A DNA stretch of 64,000 bases, taken from positions 186,001 to 250,000 of the forward strand of contig NZ_VEIO01000001.1 of assembly GCF_007680605.1 (NCBI RefSeq), read 5' to 3'. Of this stretch, positions 1 to 8,650 are shown in pieces (position 1 is the first letter of the stretch; each line of letters opens with the position of its first letter). The translations under genes were made by a program, and so were the position numbers. The DNA is from Paenibacillus xylanexedens. GTDB lineage: Bacteria; Bacillota; Bacilli; Paenibacillales; Paenibacillaceae. The notes under the pieces are model-generated. The model was not told the origin of the DNA. It saw only the letters and a program-made list of their open reading frames with translations, and ran no database searches.

Positions 1-1
1 C

Positions 2-1936
2 ACACTAGGGGCAGCAGACTCGGTGAAAAATTCAATGACCTTCCTCTCCTCATTCCCATCTCGCTCCATGGATGCAGAAACGGGAAACAGAAACATCTCG
101 GATTATTTGCTTGAAGAGGTATTTCAACGTCAGTCACCAGAAATGCAGCGCTTTTTACTTCGAACTGCGATAACAAGAAGGATGAACAGCCGTTTAGGTC
201 AGGTGTTAAGTGGTTTGGAGGAAGCTCCACAGTTGTTAAGGCAGCTGGAGAAGGAACATCTTTTTCTTATCCCGCTGGATCGGGAAGGGGAATGGTATCG
301 TTATCATCATTTGTTTTCGGCATTCCTGAAGCGTGAGCTAACACGTAATCGCTCAGAGTTGGGCAATGAATTACATGGTTTGGCCGCACTTTGGTATGAA
401 CATAACGGATATCCCTCTGAAGCGCTGGATCATTATATTTTTGGGCTACATATGGAGGATGCTGCAAGATTGCTGGAAGAGCTGTTTGCCCATTTCATTA
501 TGGGAGAGTGGTGGACACTTCGTAAATATTTTGATGTTCTGCCGCTGGAAATGGTGAAGGCTCGTCCTAAATTATATATGTCTTATCTGTTTCTAGTTGC
601 GCGTGAAATGCCTTACGGGGAGATGGTGAAACAACTGGATGAGCTCGAGCATGTCATCCGCGTGCATCTCCAAGGACAGGTAGCACCAGAGATTATCGAA
701 TATTTGCTACAAGTGATCTGTGTCATGAGAGCTTATATGGCGTATCTTAACCGGGATTTAGAAGGACTTTCTGCGTATCTGGTGTCTTATATTGATCAGG
801 GCTATCCTGATGATATCGCATTTCAGTATATGGACTACGATCGAAGAGAGAGCATGCGTGTGAGAAGTTTTCACGGCGTTAATGGTTACTTGAGGAGAGC
901 TGAAGCTTGTTTTGGAGCTATTACAAAGCGCTGGTATGATGAACCTGCCTATGTAACGTCCTACTATGGAGCAGGATATGGTGAGGTTTTGATGGAACAG
1001 GGGCAGTTATCCGAAGCAGTGAAGTATGCGGAACGAGCTCTTGAAGTGGCCTTGCAGATTAAAGTGGCGGCACTACTTGTTCCTGTATATGTATTGAAAG
1101 CTAGGCTTGAATTACATTCAGGTAGACCTGAGGAAGGGGTAAAGCTGTTGCAGCAGGCTGAGAGTCTGCTGTCCGAGAAGGATACAGAGTACTGGAAATC
1201 TGTATTGGAAGCACATCGTAATCGAATATGGCTTGAGCAGAGCCCTGTGGACACGGCCACGCACATACTCGCTAATCCGGTAGACGAACAACAAATGCTC
1301 ATTGAAATGAGTTGTGATCAACTATTTCAGTGGATGATTCGAATCCGTGCAGCCGTGATTCTTGAGCAGTATGATTACGCGCAAGAGGAACTGCAACGAG
1401 TTCGAGAACACGCTGAAAAACGTGATCTGTTGACAGAGCAGATTGAATGTGCCCTGTTAGAGTCCGTGATGTTGCAGAAGCAGGGGAATCTAGATGCTGG
1501 TGTTGTAGCTTTATCGCGTGCTCTTATTTTGGGAGAACCTGAAGGATATATTCGTTCATTTGTTGCCGAAGGGGAGCCGGTAAGATGGCTACTTCAGCAG
1601 TATTTGGTGCTTCGCCGTAAGATGGCCATCTCGGAAGATGGAGTGAAATTAACTTATGTGAAGCAATTACTCTCTGCTTTTGTCCAAAACCAAAAGGTGC
1701 GGGGCCGTTCAGGGCTAGATGATGCCAAGCATGAGCAGAAGGAAGTGGGACTGAGTCCCATGGAGCAGAAAATATTTGGTCATATTGCAGAAGGTCTGAC
1801 CAGCAAGCAGATTGCAGCCGAATTTGGGATATCACCCGGCACAGTAAATACACATATACGCCGCGTGTTTGCCAAGCTTGGAGCAAGCAGTCGTACGCAC
1901 GCGGTACAAATTGCTGAGCAACGGGGCTTATTATAA
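2..1936 (+). CDS. MalT-like LuxR-family transcriptional regulator, 5' end cut by the window
   Basis: This is the C-terminal part of a large ATP-dependent LuxR (LAL/MalT-type) activator. The frame is open to the left edge, so the N-terminal P-loop NTPase is outside the window. A GTG at 23 is in frame but has no convincing ribosome site and is probably internal. What remains is the winged-helix segment after the ATPase (the part around RYHHLFSAFL), a long helical TPR-like region of about 400 residues, and a C-terminal LuxR helix-turn-helix in the last 60 residues (LSPMEQKIFGHIAEGLTSKQ, then the TVNTHIRRVFAKLG recognition helix). Such proteins activate target promoters when a sugar or other inducer binds. 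The next gene, for an SLH surface protein 134 bp downstream on the same strand, is a possible target. Confidence 0.88.
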   Translation, partial: TLGAADSVKNSMTFLSSFPSRSMDAETGNRNISDYLLEEVFQRQSPEMQRFLLRTAITRRMNSRLGQVLSGLEEAPQLLRQLEKEHLFLIPLDREGEWYRYHHLFSAFLKRELTRNRSELGNELHGLAALWYEHNGYPSEALDHYIFGLHMEDAARLLEELFAHFIMGEWWTLRKYFDVLPLEMVKARPKLYMSYLFLVAREMPYGEMVKQLDELEHVIRVHLQGQVAPEIIEYLLQVICVMRAYMAYLNRDLEGLSAYLVSYIDQGYPDDIAFQYMDYDRRESMRVRSFHGVNGYLRRAEACFGAITKRWYDEPAYVTSYYGAGYGEVLMEQGQLSEAVKYAERALEVALQIKVAALLVPVYVLKARLELHSGRPEEGVKLLQQAESLLSEKDTEYWKSVLEAHRNRIWLEQSPVDTATHILANPVDEQQMLIEMSCDQLFQWMIRIRAAVILEQYDYAQEELQRVREHAEKRDLLTEQIECALLESVMLQKQGNLDAGVVALSRALILGEPEGYIRSFVAEGEPVRWLLQQYLVLRRKMAISEDGVKLTYVKQLLSAFVQNQKVRGRSGLDDAKHEQKEVGLSPMEQKIFGHIAEGLTSKQIAAEFGISPGTVNTHIRRVFAKLGASSRTHAVQIAEQRGLL

Positions 1937-1949
1937 GGTGTGAAACAAT

Positions 1950-1967
1950 GTCTACTTTTTTGTAGAC
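1950..1967. promoter_or_regulatory. Short inverted repeat between the LuxR gene and the SLH gene
   Basis: GTCTAC and GTAGAC form a perfect 6-bp inverted repeat around six T residues, 14 bp after the regulator stop codon and about 100 bp before the SLH start. It is not followed by a T-run, so a simple terminator is unlikely. It could be an operator, perhaps for the LuxR-type regulator just upstream; this is inference only. Confidence 0.25.
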
Positions 1968-2069
1968 TGTCTGGACGATGTGGTCTCTTCTACAATGAAT
2001 CTAACGAAATAACGCTGTGAATTTTCGGTGTCGTTAGCGATAAAATTCTGTAGGAGGTTGTGTTAATAA

Positions 2070-4190
2070 ATGTCTATTCGTAGATTCAATTCTAAAGGTT
2101 ACTCTGAACACCGTTGGAATAAAGTTGCGCCGTATATAGCCGCCGTGTTGTCGCTTACTCTCGTTGGTGCTCCGGGAACAGTAAGTGCCGCGGAGGATGC
2201 GAAAAGTATTCAGGACTTGCGTCAGGCTGCTCCTTGGGCCCAGCAAGCTATTGAAAAAGCTACCCAGCAACAATGGATTCTTCCCGACGGAACAGGTCGT
2301 TTTAATCCAGGTTCACCCATGACAAGAGGAGAACTTGCACATATGCTGTCTCAGCTTCTGGAGATCAAGGTCTCGTCTTCAGACCAACGACCGAAACAGC
2401 TATTTAAAGACTTAGAGCGTACAAGTTCGAACGAATCTTATATCTATGCTCTTCACTTAATTGGCATTATGAATGGGTATCCTGATGGTACGTTCCGGGC
2501 GAATGATGTAGTGACGAGAGAACAGCTCGCTGTTACGATGATTCGGGCACTTAAGGTGAAAGGGTATGATGGGGCATCTAATGGACAGCAATCATTATCA
2601 TTTAAGGATAGCAAGGATATTAGCACCTGGGCTTTGCCCAGTGTGCAGCAGGCCGTTGAATTAGGTCTTCTCAAGGGAGAAAATGGGTATTTTGCACCGA
2701 AACGCTCTACGTCCAGACAAGAGATGGCTGTCATTGCGTTACGAGCAACAGATACGATTCAAGTATTGGAGGCAGCAAGTTCAGAGCAAGAAGGTTCCAA
2801 TTCGCAGGGGTCAAACGATATTCCAGGCAAAGTAACGGAGACCCAAGGTACAATTACAGGAACAGTGGGCAATGGAAATGCTACGGTGAACAACAACAGT
2901 AATACTGGTACGATGCCGGGCGGAACAACAGGTGGAGAAAGCGGACGATCAGTTAATCCGGGTAATCCGTCTGTCCCATCAGACCCTCCCAATCCGACGA
3001 ACCCAACGAACCCAACGAACCCAACCAATCCATCGAATCCAGGAAGCAATAATCGTGCTCCAATCGTTAATCCGGGAGGTTTGCCTGCTCAGGAATTAAC
3101 GTTGGATCACGCTTCGAAGGACTTGCAGGCCTCTTCTTATTTCAGCGATCCAGAGGGCGGGCCATTGAAGTTCGCTGTCTTGTCGGGAGATGAGAACCTG
3201 GTATCCGCTACTGTGACGGACTCAGTAATTCGACTTGCACCGCGGGCTGCTGGTCAGACGATGCTGACCATTCAAGCTACAGATGAACAAGGCGCCAGTG
3301 TAACGGCACAACTCCAGGTTACCGTACAAGTGAATACGATTAAACGTCAATTCCCTGACACGCATTTGGCTGGAGCTATAGCATTTTGGCTACAAAAGGA
3401 TCTGGATGCTCCGCTGACCAAAGTGGAATTAGCCGAGGCTCTTATCCAGACTCAGGGAGGGTTGTATGCAAGAGAGGCTGGGATTTCCGATCTGACAGGT
3501 GTCGATATATTTAAAGGATTAAATGTCGTAGAAATTGATCTATCTGGCAATAACATAAGCAAAGCCGATGCTTCCGGGTTCGAACATTTAGAGTGGCTTG
3601 ATCTGTCGGGGAACCGTTTGAGTGAAATCAATGTCACAGGACTTGAGAATTTGCATTATCTAAATTTGAGAAATAATGAGCTTACTGCGCTGGACGTGAC
3701 AGGGTTGAATTCCTTGCAAGCATTGTACATGCAAAACAATCAGCTTGTTCATATTCCGGGCGGTCTGGTTGACTTAACGAAATTGGAAGATGTAAGGTTA
3801 AATTCGAATCAGATTGACCTCAGAAAAGAACCAGATTCCATAACGCACCAAGCACTACGACTAAAAGAAGAACTGATATATGTTTTTGATGGTGCTCCAC
3901 CTGAATTAATCGAGGCACCAGCAGGAAGTACGGCTTATGTAGGTGGGGATGAAATCGAGATAGACTTGTCCTACATGTTTAGAGATGAGGATGACGACAG
4001 CTCGACACTTGTGTTAGAAGCGGAGTCTCCTGACGAACAATTAGCAACCGTTCGAATGGTTGGACAGAAATTATACGTCACAGCATTAGGGACAAGTAAT
4101 ACGCCTGTACGAATATGGGTAATGGCTACAGATCCGTTGGGTATGACGGGCGGGGGTTATGTAGAGGTTTATCTGAGAGAAGCCCAGTAG
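2070..4190 (+). CDS. Secreted SLH-domain protein with cadherin-like and leucine-rich repeat domains
   Basis: A 706-residue surface protein. The start is set by AGGAGG 13 bp upstream of the ATG. A signal peptide covers about residues 1-41 (hydrophobic stretch, then a VSA cleavage motif). Three S-layer-homology domains follow (about 54-98, 112-161, 178-226), which in this family bind pyruvylated secondary wall polysaccharide. Next comes a G/N/T/S-rich linker with an NPT tripeptide run (about 235-328), a cadherin/Ig-like domain (about 330-430, with DPEGGPLKF and TIQATDEQGASV motifs), about five leucine-rich repeats (470-590) and a second Ig-like domain (615-705). The architecture suggests a wall-bound adhesin or scaffold. 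No catalytic motif is visible. It follows a MalT-like regulator and ends at a strong terminator. Confidence 0.88.
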   Translation: MSIRRFNSKGYSEHRWNKVAPYIAAVLSLTLVGAPGTVSAAEDAKSIQDLRQAAPWAQQAIEKATQQQWILPDGTGRFNPGSPMTRGELAHMLSQLLEIKVSSSDQRPKQLFKDLERTSSNESYIYALHLIGIMNGYPDGTFRANDVVTREQLAVTMIRALKVKGYDGASNGQQSLSFKDSKDISTWALPSVQQAVELGLLKGENGYFAPKRSTSRQEMAVIALRATDTIQVLEAASSEQEGSNSQGSNDIPGKVTETQGTITGTVGNGNATVNNNSNTGTMPGGTTGGESGRSVNPGNPSVPSDPPNPTNPTNPTNPTNPSNPGSNNRAPIVNPGGLPAQELTLDHASKDLQASSYFSDPEGGPLKFAVLSGDENLVSATVTDSVIRLAPRAAGQTMLTIQATDEQGASVTAQLQVTVQVNTIKRQFPDTHLAGAIAFWLQKDLDAPLTKVELAEALIQTQGGLYAREAGISDLTGVDIFKGLNVVEIDLSGNNISKADASGFEHLEWLDLSGNRLSEINVTGLENLHYLNLRNNELTALDVTGLNSLQALYMQNNQLVHIPGGLVDLTKLEDVRLNSNQIDLRKEPDSITHQALRLKEELIYVFDGAPPELIEAPAGSTAYVGGDEIEIDLSYMFRDEDDDSSTLVLEAESPDEQLATVRMVGQKLYVTALGTSNTPVRIWVMATDPLGMTGGGYVEVYLREAQ

Positions 4191-4227
4191 AGCATATCGT
4201 AGTCTAATTTGAATGGAACGATAACAG

Positions 4228-4254
4228 ACGCACTTTCCTAATAGGAAGGTGCGT
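4228..4254 (+). terminator. Rho-independent terminator after the SLH gene
   Basis: A 12-bp stem (4228-4239 with 4243-4254, one G-T pair) closes on a 3-base AAT loop and is followed by TGTTTCCATTTTG. It lies 38 bp after the SLH stop codon. Confidence 0.8.
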
Positions 4255-4373
4255 TGTTTCCATTTTGTGTAATATAGTATAAGATGAGTGAGATAACGTT
4301 AAGTGATAATATGCGATACATAGACAGTAGATTCTAATTTTGATTATTGTAGAACGGAGAAGGGAGTACAGGT

Positions 4374-4826
4374 ATGCCACTTACCAACATTACACCAAGT
4401 ACCGAAGAAGATTCAGCCTATGTCCGCCAGCAATTGGTCGCCTACAATGCGGCACATGTGAGCGAGGCTTTAAGGAACAGATACGAGGAGCTTCATTTTC
4501 ATATTCGAAACGAGGCAGGGCAGATTGTAGCAGGGGTACTTAGCACCTTATGCTGGAACTGGGTCGAGCTAGATATCTTGTGGGTTGATGCCAAAGAGAG
4601 GCACAAAGGGTATGGAACGAAACTGCTACAGGAGGTAGAGCGTTTGGCCCGGGAGAAGCAGTGTGATTTCATTATGCTGAATACGTTCTCCTACCAGGCC
4701 CCCGAATTTTACCAAAAACACGGATACGAGCTGATGACGATGATCGAGAATGCACCTACAGGATACCAACACTACTATTTCAAGAAGGATCTCGTCAGAT
4801 CAGAAGGAGCAGAGGCATCACGATGA
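4374..4826 (+). CDS. GNAT-family N-acetyltransferase
   Basis: A 150-residue acetyl-CoA-dependent acetyltransferase of the Gcn5 type. The acetyl-CoA-binding segment is seen at about residues 75-95 (DAKERHKGYGTKLLQEVERL, a version of the R/Q-x-x-G-x-G/A loop and its helix). A late motif B (YQAPEFYQKHGYE) is typical of small-molecule GNATs. GGAGAAGGGAG sits 9 bp upstream of the ATG. Its stop overlaps the next start by 4 bp (ATGA), so the two GNAT genes are translationally coupled. The substrate cannot be told from sequence; the family modifies amines, antibiotics or peptide N-termini. Confidence 0.85.
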   Translation: MPLTNITPSTEEDSAYVRQQLVAYNAAHVSEALRNRYEELHFHIRNEAGQIVAGVLSTLCWNWVELDILWVDAKERHKGYGTKLLQEVERLAREKQCDFIMLNTFSYQAPEFYQKHGYELMTMIENAPTGYQHYYFKKDLVRSEGAEASR

Positions 4827-5272
4827 TTACAATTAAACAGATTGAACCGCAGGATTTGCCTGCGTTAAACCAGCTGTATCATGAATTGATGGGTACACCT
4901 CCCAATGAACAGCAGATGAATGCGCAGCAAATGCAAAAGACGTTTCAGCAAATGAAGAAACAGGGTCACTACTATGTGCTTGGAGCCTATGATCAGGACA
5001 AACTTGTGGGATCGGTTATGGGGGTTGAATGCATGGATCTGATGGGTTCTTGCGAGCCGTTTATGGTCGTGGAAAATGTCATTGTCTCCGAACGGGTTCG
5101 CAGGCAGGGCGTTGGACAGAAGCTCATGCTTAAGCTCGAACATATTGCCAAAGATCTGGGATGTGCGTACATCATTCTGGTGTCTGGAGATCAGCGCAAG
5201 GAAGCCCATCGATTTTATGAGAAACTGGGCTTTGGCGACGAGAAGGTTCAGGGATACCGAAAACATTTATAA
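4823..5272 (+). CDS. GNAT-family N-acetyltransferase, coupled to the preceding GNAT
   Basis: A 149-residue Gcn5-type acetyltransferase. The acetyl-CoA loop is at about 90-110 (SERVRRQGVGQKLMLKLEHI), with a preceding beta-strand (MVVENVIV) and the C-terminal EAHRFYEKLGF motif. It starts within the stop codon of the upstream GNAT, so the pair probably forms a two-gene operon, although the two proteins share only family-level similarity. N-terminal residues 30-50 are rich in Gln and Met (NEQQMNAQQMQ), probably a helix near the substrate pocket. The substrate is unknown. Confidence 0.85.
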   Translation: MITIKQIEPQDLPALNQLYHELMGTPPNEQQMNAQQMQKTFQQMKKQGHYYVLGAYDQDKLVGSVMGVECMDLMGSCEPFMVVENVIVSERVRRQGVGQKLMLKLEHIAKDLGCAYIILVSGDQRKEAHRFYEKLGFGDEKVQGYRKHL

Positions 5273-5470
5273 AAGGCAGTATGTTTTCTATAACACGGTA
5301 AAAAAGGGAGTGAGCCCTTGGCGGACGCTCTCTTTTTCTGTGTTCCAACGGAAGGGTGGGAACTCTGTACAGCCGTATAGCGTATCCTACACCTATACTT
5401 TAGGAGCATATCGGGAAGGATAGATTTTTGTTAAACTTTAGGAAAAAGAATACGTAGGAGGTTACCGAAT

Positions 5471-6691
5471 ATGCGTATCGTGGATAACATCAAAGTCTGG
5501 GGGGAACCGCTGGAGAACGCCGTCAGTCAGGCGGTGACTTGTTCAAAATATGGAGATGTGCTGGGCGTGGCCTTAATGGCCGATCATCACAAGGGATATT
5601 CGCAACCGATTGGCGGAGTGGTTGCTTATCGCAACATGGTCAGTCCGTCAGGAGTGGGATACGATATTGCCTGTGGTAACAAAGCAGTGCGCACGAACCT
5701 GATGTGGGACGATATTCGTGACCGGATTGCGGTCGTTATGGATGATATTAATACAACGATCTCATTCGGCGTAGGCCGGAACAATCCAAAACCGGTGGAG
5801 CATGAGCTGTTCGACGATCCGAACTGGAAGCTCTTCGATACCATCGCAGGCGGATTGCAACAGAAGTTGAAGACACTCGCGCGGAATCAACTCGGAACCG
5901 TCGGTAGCGGCAATCATTTTGTCGATATTTTTGTGGAAGAGCAGACGGGCAAGGTATGGATTGCCAATCATTTTGGCAGCCGTGGCTTTGGGCATAAGGT
6001 GGCGAGTGGATTCCTTAATCTGGCGGCTGGACGAGAGTTCGGTGGCAAAGCACCGGGTGAATCAATGGATCAGCCGCCGACCCTGTTTGACCTGAACAGT
6101 GAAATGGGTGATATGTATTGGGCAGGTATGACGCTGGCAGGTCGTTATGCCTATGCCGGAAGGGATTACGTGATTGAGCAGGTGCTGGATATCCTCGGAG
6201 CGAGTGCTGAATATGCCGTACATAATCATCATAACTTTGCGTGGAAAGAGCAGCATATGGGCGAGGAGGTCGTCGTCGTTCGTAAAGGAGCGACACCGCT
6301 GGCACCTGGCCAGCTTGGCTTTGTCGGCGGGAGTATGGGGGATATTTCGGTTATTGTAGAGGGCATCCATAGTGAGGAGAATGCCGAGTCCTTCCGCAGT
6401 ACGGTTCACGGGGCAGGACGAATCATGAGTCGTACGCAGGCAGCAGGCAAAATGAATTACAAACTTCGCACGCGTATGGGCGGCGAAATTAGTGAAGAAC
6501 AGATGCAAGCCGCCATTCGAGCATATGGCGTGGAGCTCCGCGGAGCTGGCACAGATGAAAGCCCGTTTGTCTACAAAAAATTGCAAGACGTGCTCAATGC
6601 GCACGCGAATACGCTCAAAATCAATCATATCCTGCGCCCGGTAGGCGTAGCGATGGCTGGCGGCAATGAATTTGACCCCTACAAGGATTAA
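5471..6691 (+). CDS. rtcB: RtcB-family RNA ligase
   Basis: A 406-residue RtcB-like protein. In the family, RtcB joins RNA 2',3'-cyclic phosphate or 3'-phosphate ends to 5'-OH ends using GTP and Mn2+. Visible motifs are GVGYDIACG (Asp65 and Cys68, metal ligands), GTVGSGNHF (142-150), HNHHN (251-255) and TVHGAGRIMSR, whose His313 matches the histidine guanylylated in characterised RtcB enzymes. All expected metal and nucleotide residues appear present. The length fits the shorter bacterial forms. The start has AGGAGG 6 bp upstream. No archease, RtcA or RtcR gene is adjacent; it stands alone between a GNAT pair and a repeat element. Its role in this organism (tRNA or rRNA repair) is inferred. 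Confidence 0.88.
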   Translation: MRIVDNIKVWGEPLENAVSQAVTCSKYGDVLGVALMADHHKGYSQPIGGVVAYRNMVSPSGVGYDIACGNKAVRTNLMWDDIRDRIAVVMDDINTTISFGVGRNNPKPVEHELFDDPNWKLFDTIAGGLQQKLKTLARNQLGTVGSGNHFVDIFVEEQTGKVWIANHFGSRGFGHKVASGFLNLAAGREFGGKAPGESMDQPPTLFDLNSEMGDMYWAGMTLAGRYAYAGRDYVIEQVLDILGASAEYAVHNHHNFAWKEQHMGEEVVVVRKGATPLAPGQLGFVGGSMGDISVIVEGIHSEENAESFRSTVHGAGRIMSRTQAAGKMNYKLRTRMGGEISEEQMQAAIRAYGVELRGAGTDESPFVYKKLQDVLNAHANTLKINHILRPVGVAMAGGNEFDPYKD

Positions 6692-6729
6692 TCGAAGATC
6701 AATCCGGGGCACGTATTATTTTTTGAAAA

Positions 6730-6923
6730 ACTATATAAGTTGAACTATTTTTTACACATTAACGGAGAAGAAAGAAAAAACCTGAAGAAGCGTAGCGGTC
6801 GCCTTTATCACCGGGTTTTCCCCTTTGTAAAGGGAATCACAAAAATCTGGGGATAACAGCGATTGGAAGGTTGTTCTGTCTTTGGAGTGGCTTGTGTAAA
6901 ATCTCTAGTCTAACTTAACTAGA
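6730..6923. repeat. MITE-like dispersed repeat, copy 1
   Basis: A non-coding element of about 194 bp lying between rtcB and the DUF4272 gene. The left end is ACTATATAAGTTGAACTA (6730-6747). The right end (6906-6923) is a degenerate inverted copy, with 13 of 18 positions matching. The body aligns along its whole length with a second copy at 25978-26173; 6841-6872 is identical to 26091-26122. A small internal hairpin (6818-6836) is kept in both copies although its bases differ. It ends 31 bp before the downstream start codon and encodes no protein. Confidence 0.8.
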
Positions 6924-6954
6924 ATTCAGACACAAGAAGGAGGGCGAACACGCA

Positions 6955-8133
6955 ATGAGAAACTGTGCGATATACAGCTCCCAGTTTGACCTGGATCAGT
7001 TATATGAAATCATTCAATCCATCTATCCCGGGGCCGCCATTCAGCGTAGAGAAGATCAGACACACATACAGGTGATCCAGAAGAAATGGTTTAGCAAAAA
7101 AACAAAGGGCTTCAATATCATGACCAGCCAGACGCATCCCGAGGAGTTCGGCACGATGATTCAAGGTATGCTTGGGTTTATGAGTCAGATTGAAGGGCGT
7201 AATGTTGCGCTTCAGGAAAAGGTACTGATTAAATGCTCCACCCTGAACATGGTGATCGGCATCGAGACAGAAGAAGATATCTCGGAAGAGTTCTTTAACG
7301 AGTTATTACAACTGGCTGAAGCGCTGGATGCCGTCATTTTCTGGGGAGGTGGCTCCCTGCTGAATGCTCAGGGTCAGCTGCTTCTGGATGTAAACGGCGA
7401 ATCCGAGGTAGAGGATTACACGGTAACTGCACACACGAGTTATCTGGATGACACTCGTCCACCCTCAGTGGACGCTGTGGAGCGCAAGGCACGTTCAGAG
7501 CAGCGTTTAGCGGCGCAAGGTGTTCCGTATAATGCCAATCTGCCAGCAAGAGCAGGTGAGCAGGACACAACGATTCGAACGAAGGAAGAGGTTGCGCAGC
7601 GTGCTGTAGCTCTCTGTATAGCTGCCCTAAAAGGTGAGTGCCTGGGAGCAGGTGAGAGTGACGATGATACCGCTGCGCTTGTGCAGGAAGTTATCGACAA
7701 GTATGATGCTTCCGCCTTCTTTTCTCCGGATGAAAAGTCTTTTCTGAATCAACATGGAGCACAGCAGCAAGAGGTCATTCGCTTCTCTTGGGGATATGAG
7801 GCATATCATGTTATGCTGTGGGCGCTAGGGTACGTGGAAGAATTGACTCCACCTACTGAGCTGTGCAACGTAAGTAAGGATGTTGGTTATTTACAGCAAA
7901 AGGACAGCTATGCAGAGTTCCTGTCGGATGCCACTCTGCGTAGTAAAGATGAAATTTTGGACGAGGCCGACTTGATCTATCGGTACAACTGGATCTGTGT
8001 GAACAGTCGGATTAAGAGCGAAGCGCCGCCTGCAGGGTTGAATCCCGGTGTAGCTTATGAACGGCATCGCGCACTTAACTGGCTCATCTGTTATCTCGAT
8101 CAGGCGTGGGACGACGTACGTACGGATACGTAA
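6955..8133 (+). CDS. DUF4272 domain-containing protein
   Basis: A 392-residue cytoplasmic protein of unknown function. The C-terminal half (about 200-390) matches DUF4272 as I know it, including the closing signature ALNWLICYLDQAWDDVRTDT with its conserved W and D residues. The N-terminal half (1-165) resembles the usual leader of this family, with short beta-strands (NCAIYSSQFDL, AVIFWGGGSLL). There is no signal peptide or membrane segment. The start has AGAAGGAGGG about 9 bp upstream. The promoter region is occupied by the MITE-like repeat, which may therefore affect its expression. No function can be given. Confidence 0.75.
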   Translation: MRNCAIYSSQFDLDQLYEIIQSIYPGAAIQRREDQTHIQVIQKKWFSKKTKGFNIMTSQTHPEEFGTMIQGMLGFMSQIEGRNVALQEKVLIKCSTLNMVIGIETEEDISEEFFNELLQLAEALDAVIFWGGGSLLNAQGQLLLDVNGESEVEDYTVTAHTSYLDDTRPPSVDAVERKARSEQRLAAQGVPYNANLPARAGEQDTTIRTKEEVAQRAVALCIAALKGECLGAGESDDDTAALVQEVIDKYDASAFFSPDEKSFLNQHGAQQQEVIRFSWGYEAYHVMLWALGYVEELTPPTELCNVSKDVGYLQQKDSYAEFLSDATLRSKDEILDEADLIYRYNWICVNSRIKSEAPPAGLNPGVAYERHRALNWLICYLDQAWDDVRTDT

Positions 8134-8150
8134 ATGAGATCAAAATGAAA

Positions 8151-8192
8151 AAGAGCCATCGACTAGAATGTTTTATCTAATCGGTGGCTCTT
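8151..8192. terminator. Bidirectional terminator between convergent genes
   Basis: A 17-bp stem (8151-8167 with 8176-8192, one G-T pair and one mismatch) has flanking A-runs on the left and TTAATTGTTTT on the right. It sits between the DUF4272 gene (+) and the SunI-like gene (-), so it can serve both. Confidence 0.75.
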
Positions 8193-8223
8193 AATTGTTT
8201 TATGGAATTGAACCATTGACATG

Positions 8224-8493
8224 CTAACTTGTTGTGTGAGATATCATAGCCTGGATTTGAGAAATTAGATTCACGCTATTCGTAAATAAGATGTATGATT
8301 GATTCGTGGTACGAATCAGAATTCGTTCGGTTGTACCACCGACAGGACCAATCCGAATGGCTGAAGGTTCACTGCCTCCATAGGTATCATCCAGCGTGAC
8401 AGATGTGATCTGAGCGAGGGGAATTTCATATTTGGATAACTGCCAGCGAATGATGAGTTGATCTTCTACTTGTTTTGCGCTTACAGCAAACAT
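8224..8493 (-). CDS. SunI/YnzG-family small protein
   Basis: An 89-residue protein with the layout of the SunI/YnzG family: a beta-rich fold with the motifs LIIRWQLSKYEIPLAQI and TTERILIRTTNQSYILFTN. Bacillus subtilis SunI (YolF) gives immunity to the glycopeptide sublancin, but most chromosomal members have no proven role and no sublancin-type gene is nearby. The start was placed at 8493, where AAAAAAGGAGG precedes the ATG by 7 bp; an in-frame ATG 30 bp further upstream lacks a ribosome site. It lacks the N-terminal membrane segment of some members. Assignment to the family is by remembered motif pattern. Confidence 0.6.
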   Translation of the reverse strand: MFAVSAKQVEDQLIIRWQLSKYEIPLAQITSVTLDDTYGGSEPSAIRIGPVGGTTERILIRTTNQSYILFTNSVNLISQIQAMISHTTS

Positions 8494-8650
8494 TGGATGA
8501 CCTCCTTTTTTGTACGTATACAATAGTTCCAGTTTATCATTTTTGGCTAAAAATTCCTAATTAATAAAGATGAAGTCAAATAAAAATCACAACATAAGAT
8601 ACCATGTTTGAGTAAATTCAGGTCCAATGTTCTGTAAGGAGATGAGTTGC

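Noticed and set aside
1950-1967. Terminator after the LuxR gene
   Set aside because: The 6-bp stem has no following T-run; listed only as a weak operator candidate.
6062-6712. 216-residue reverse-strand frame opposite rtcB
   Set aside because: It overlaps the clear RtcB gene, has no family motif and is a shadow of its codon pattern.
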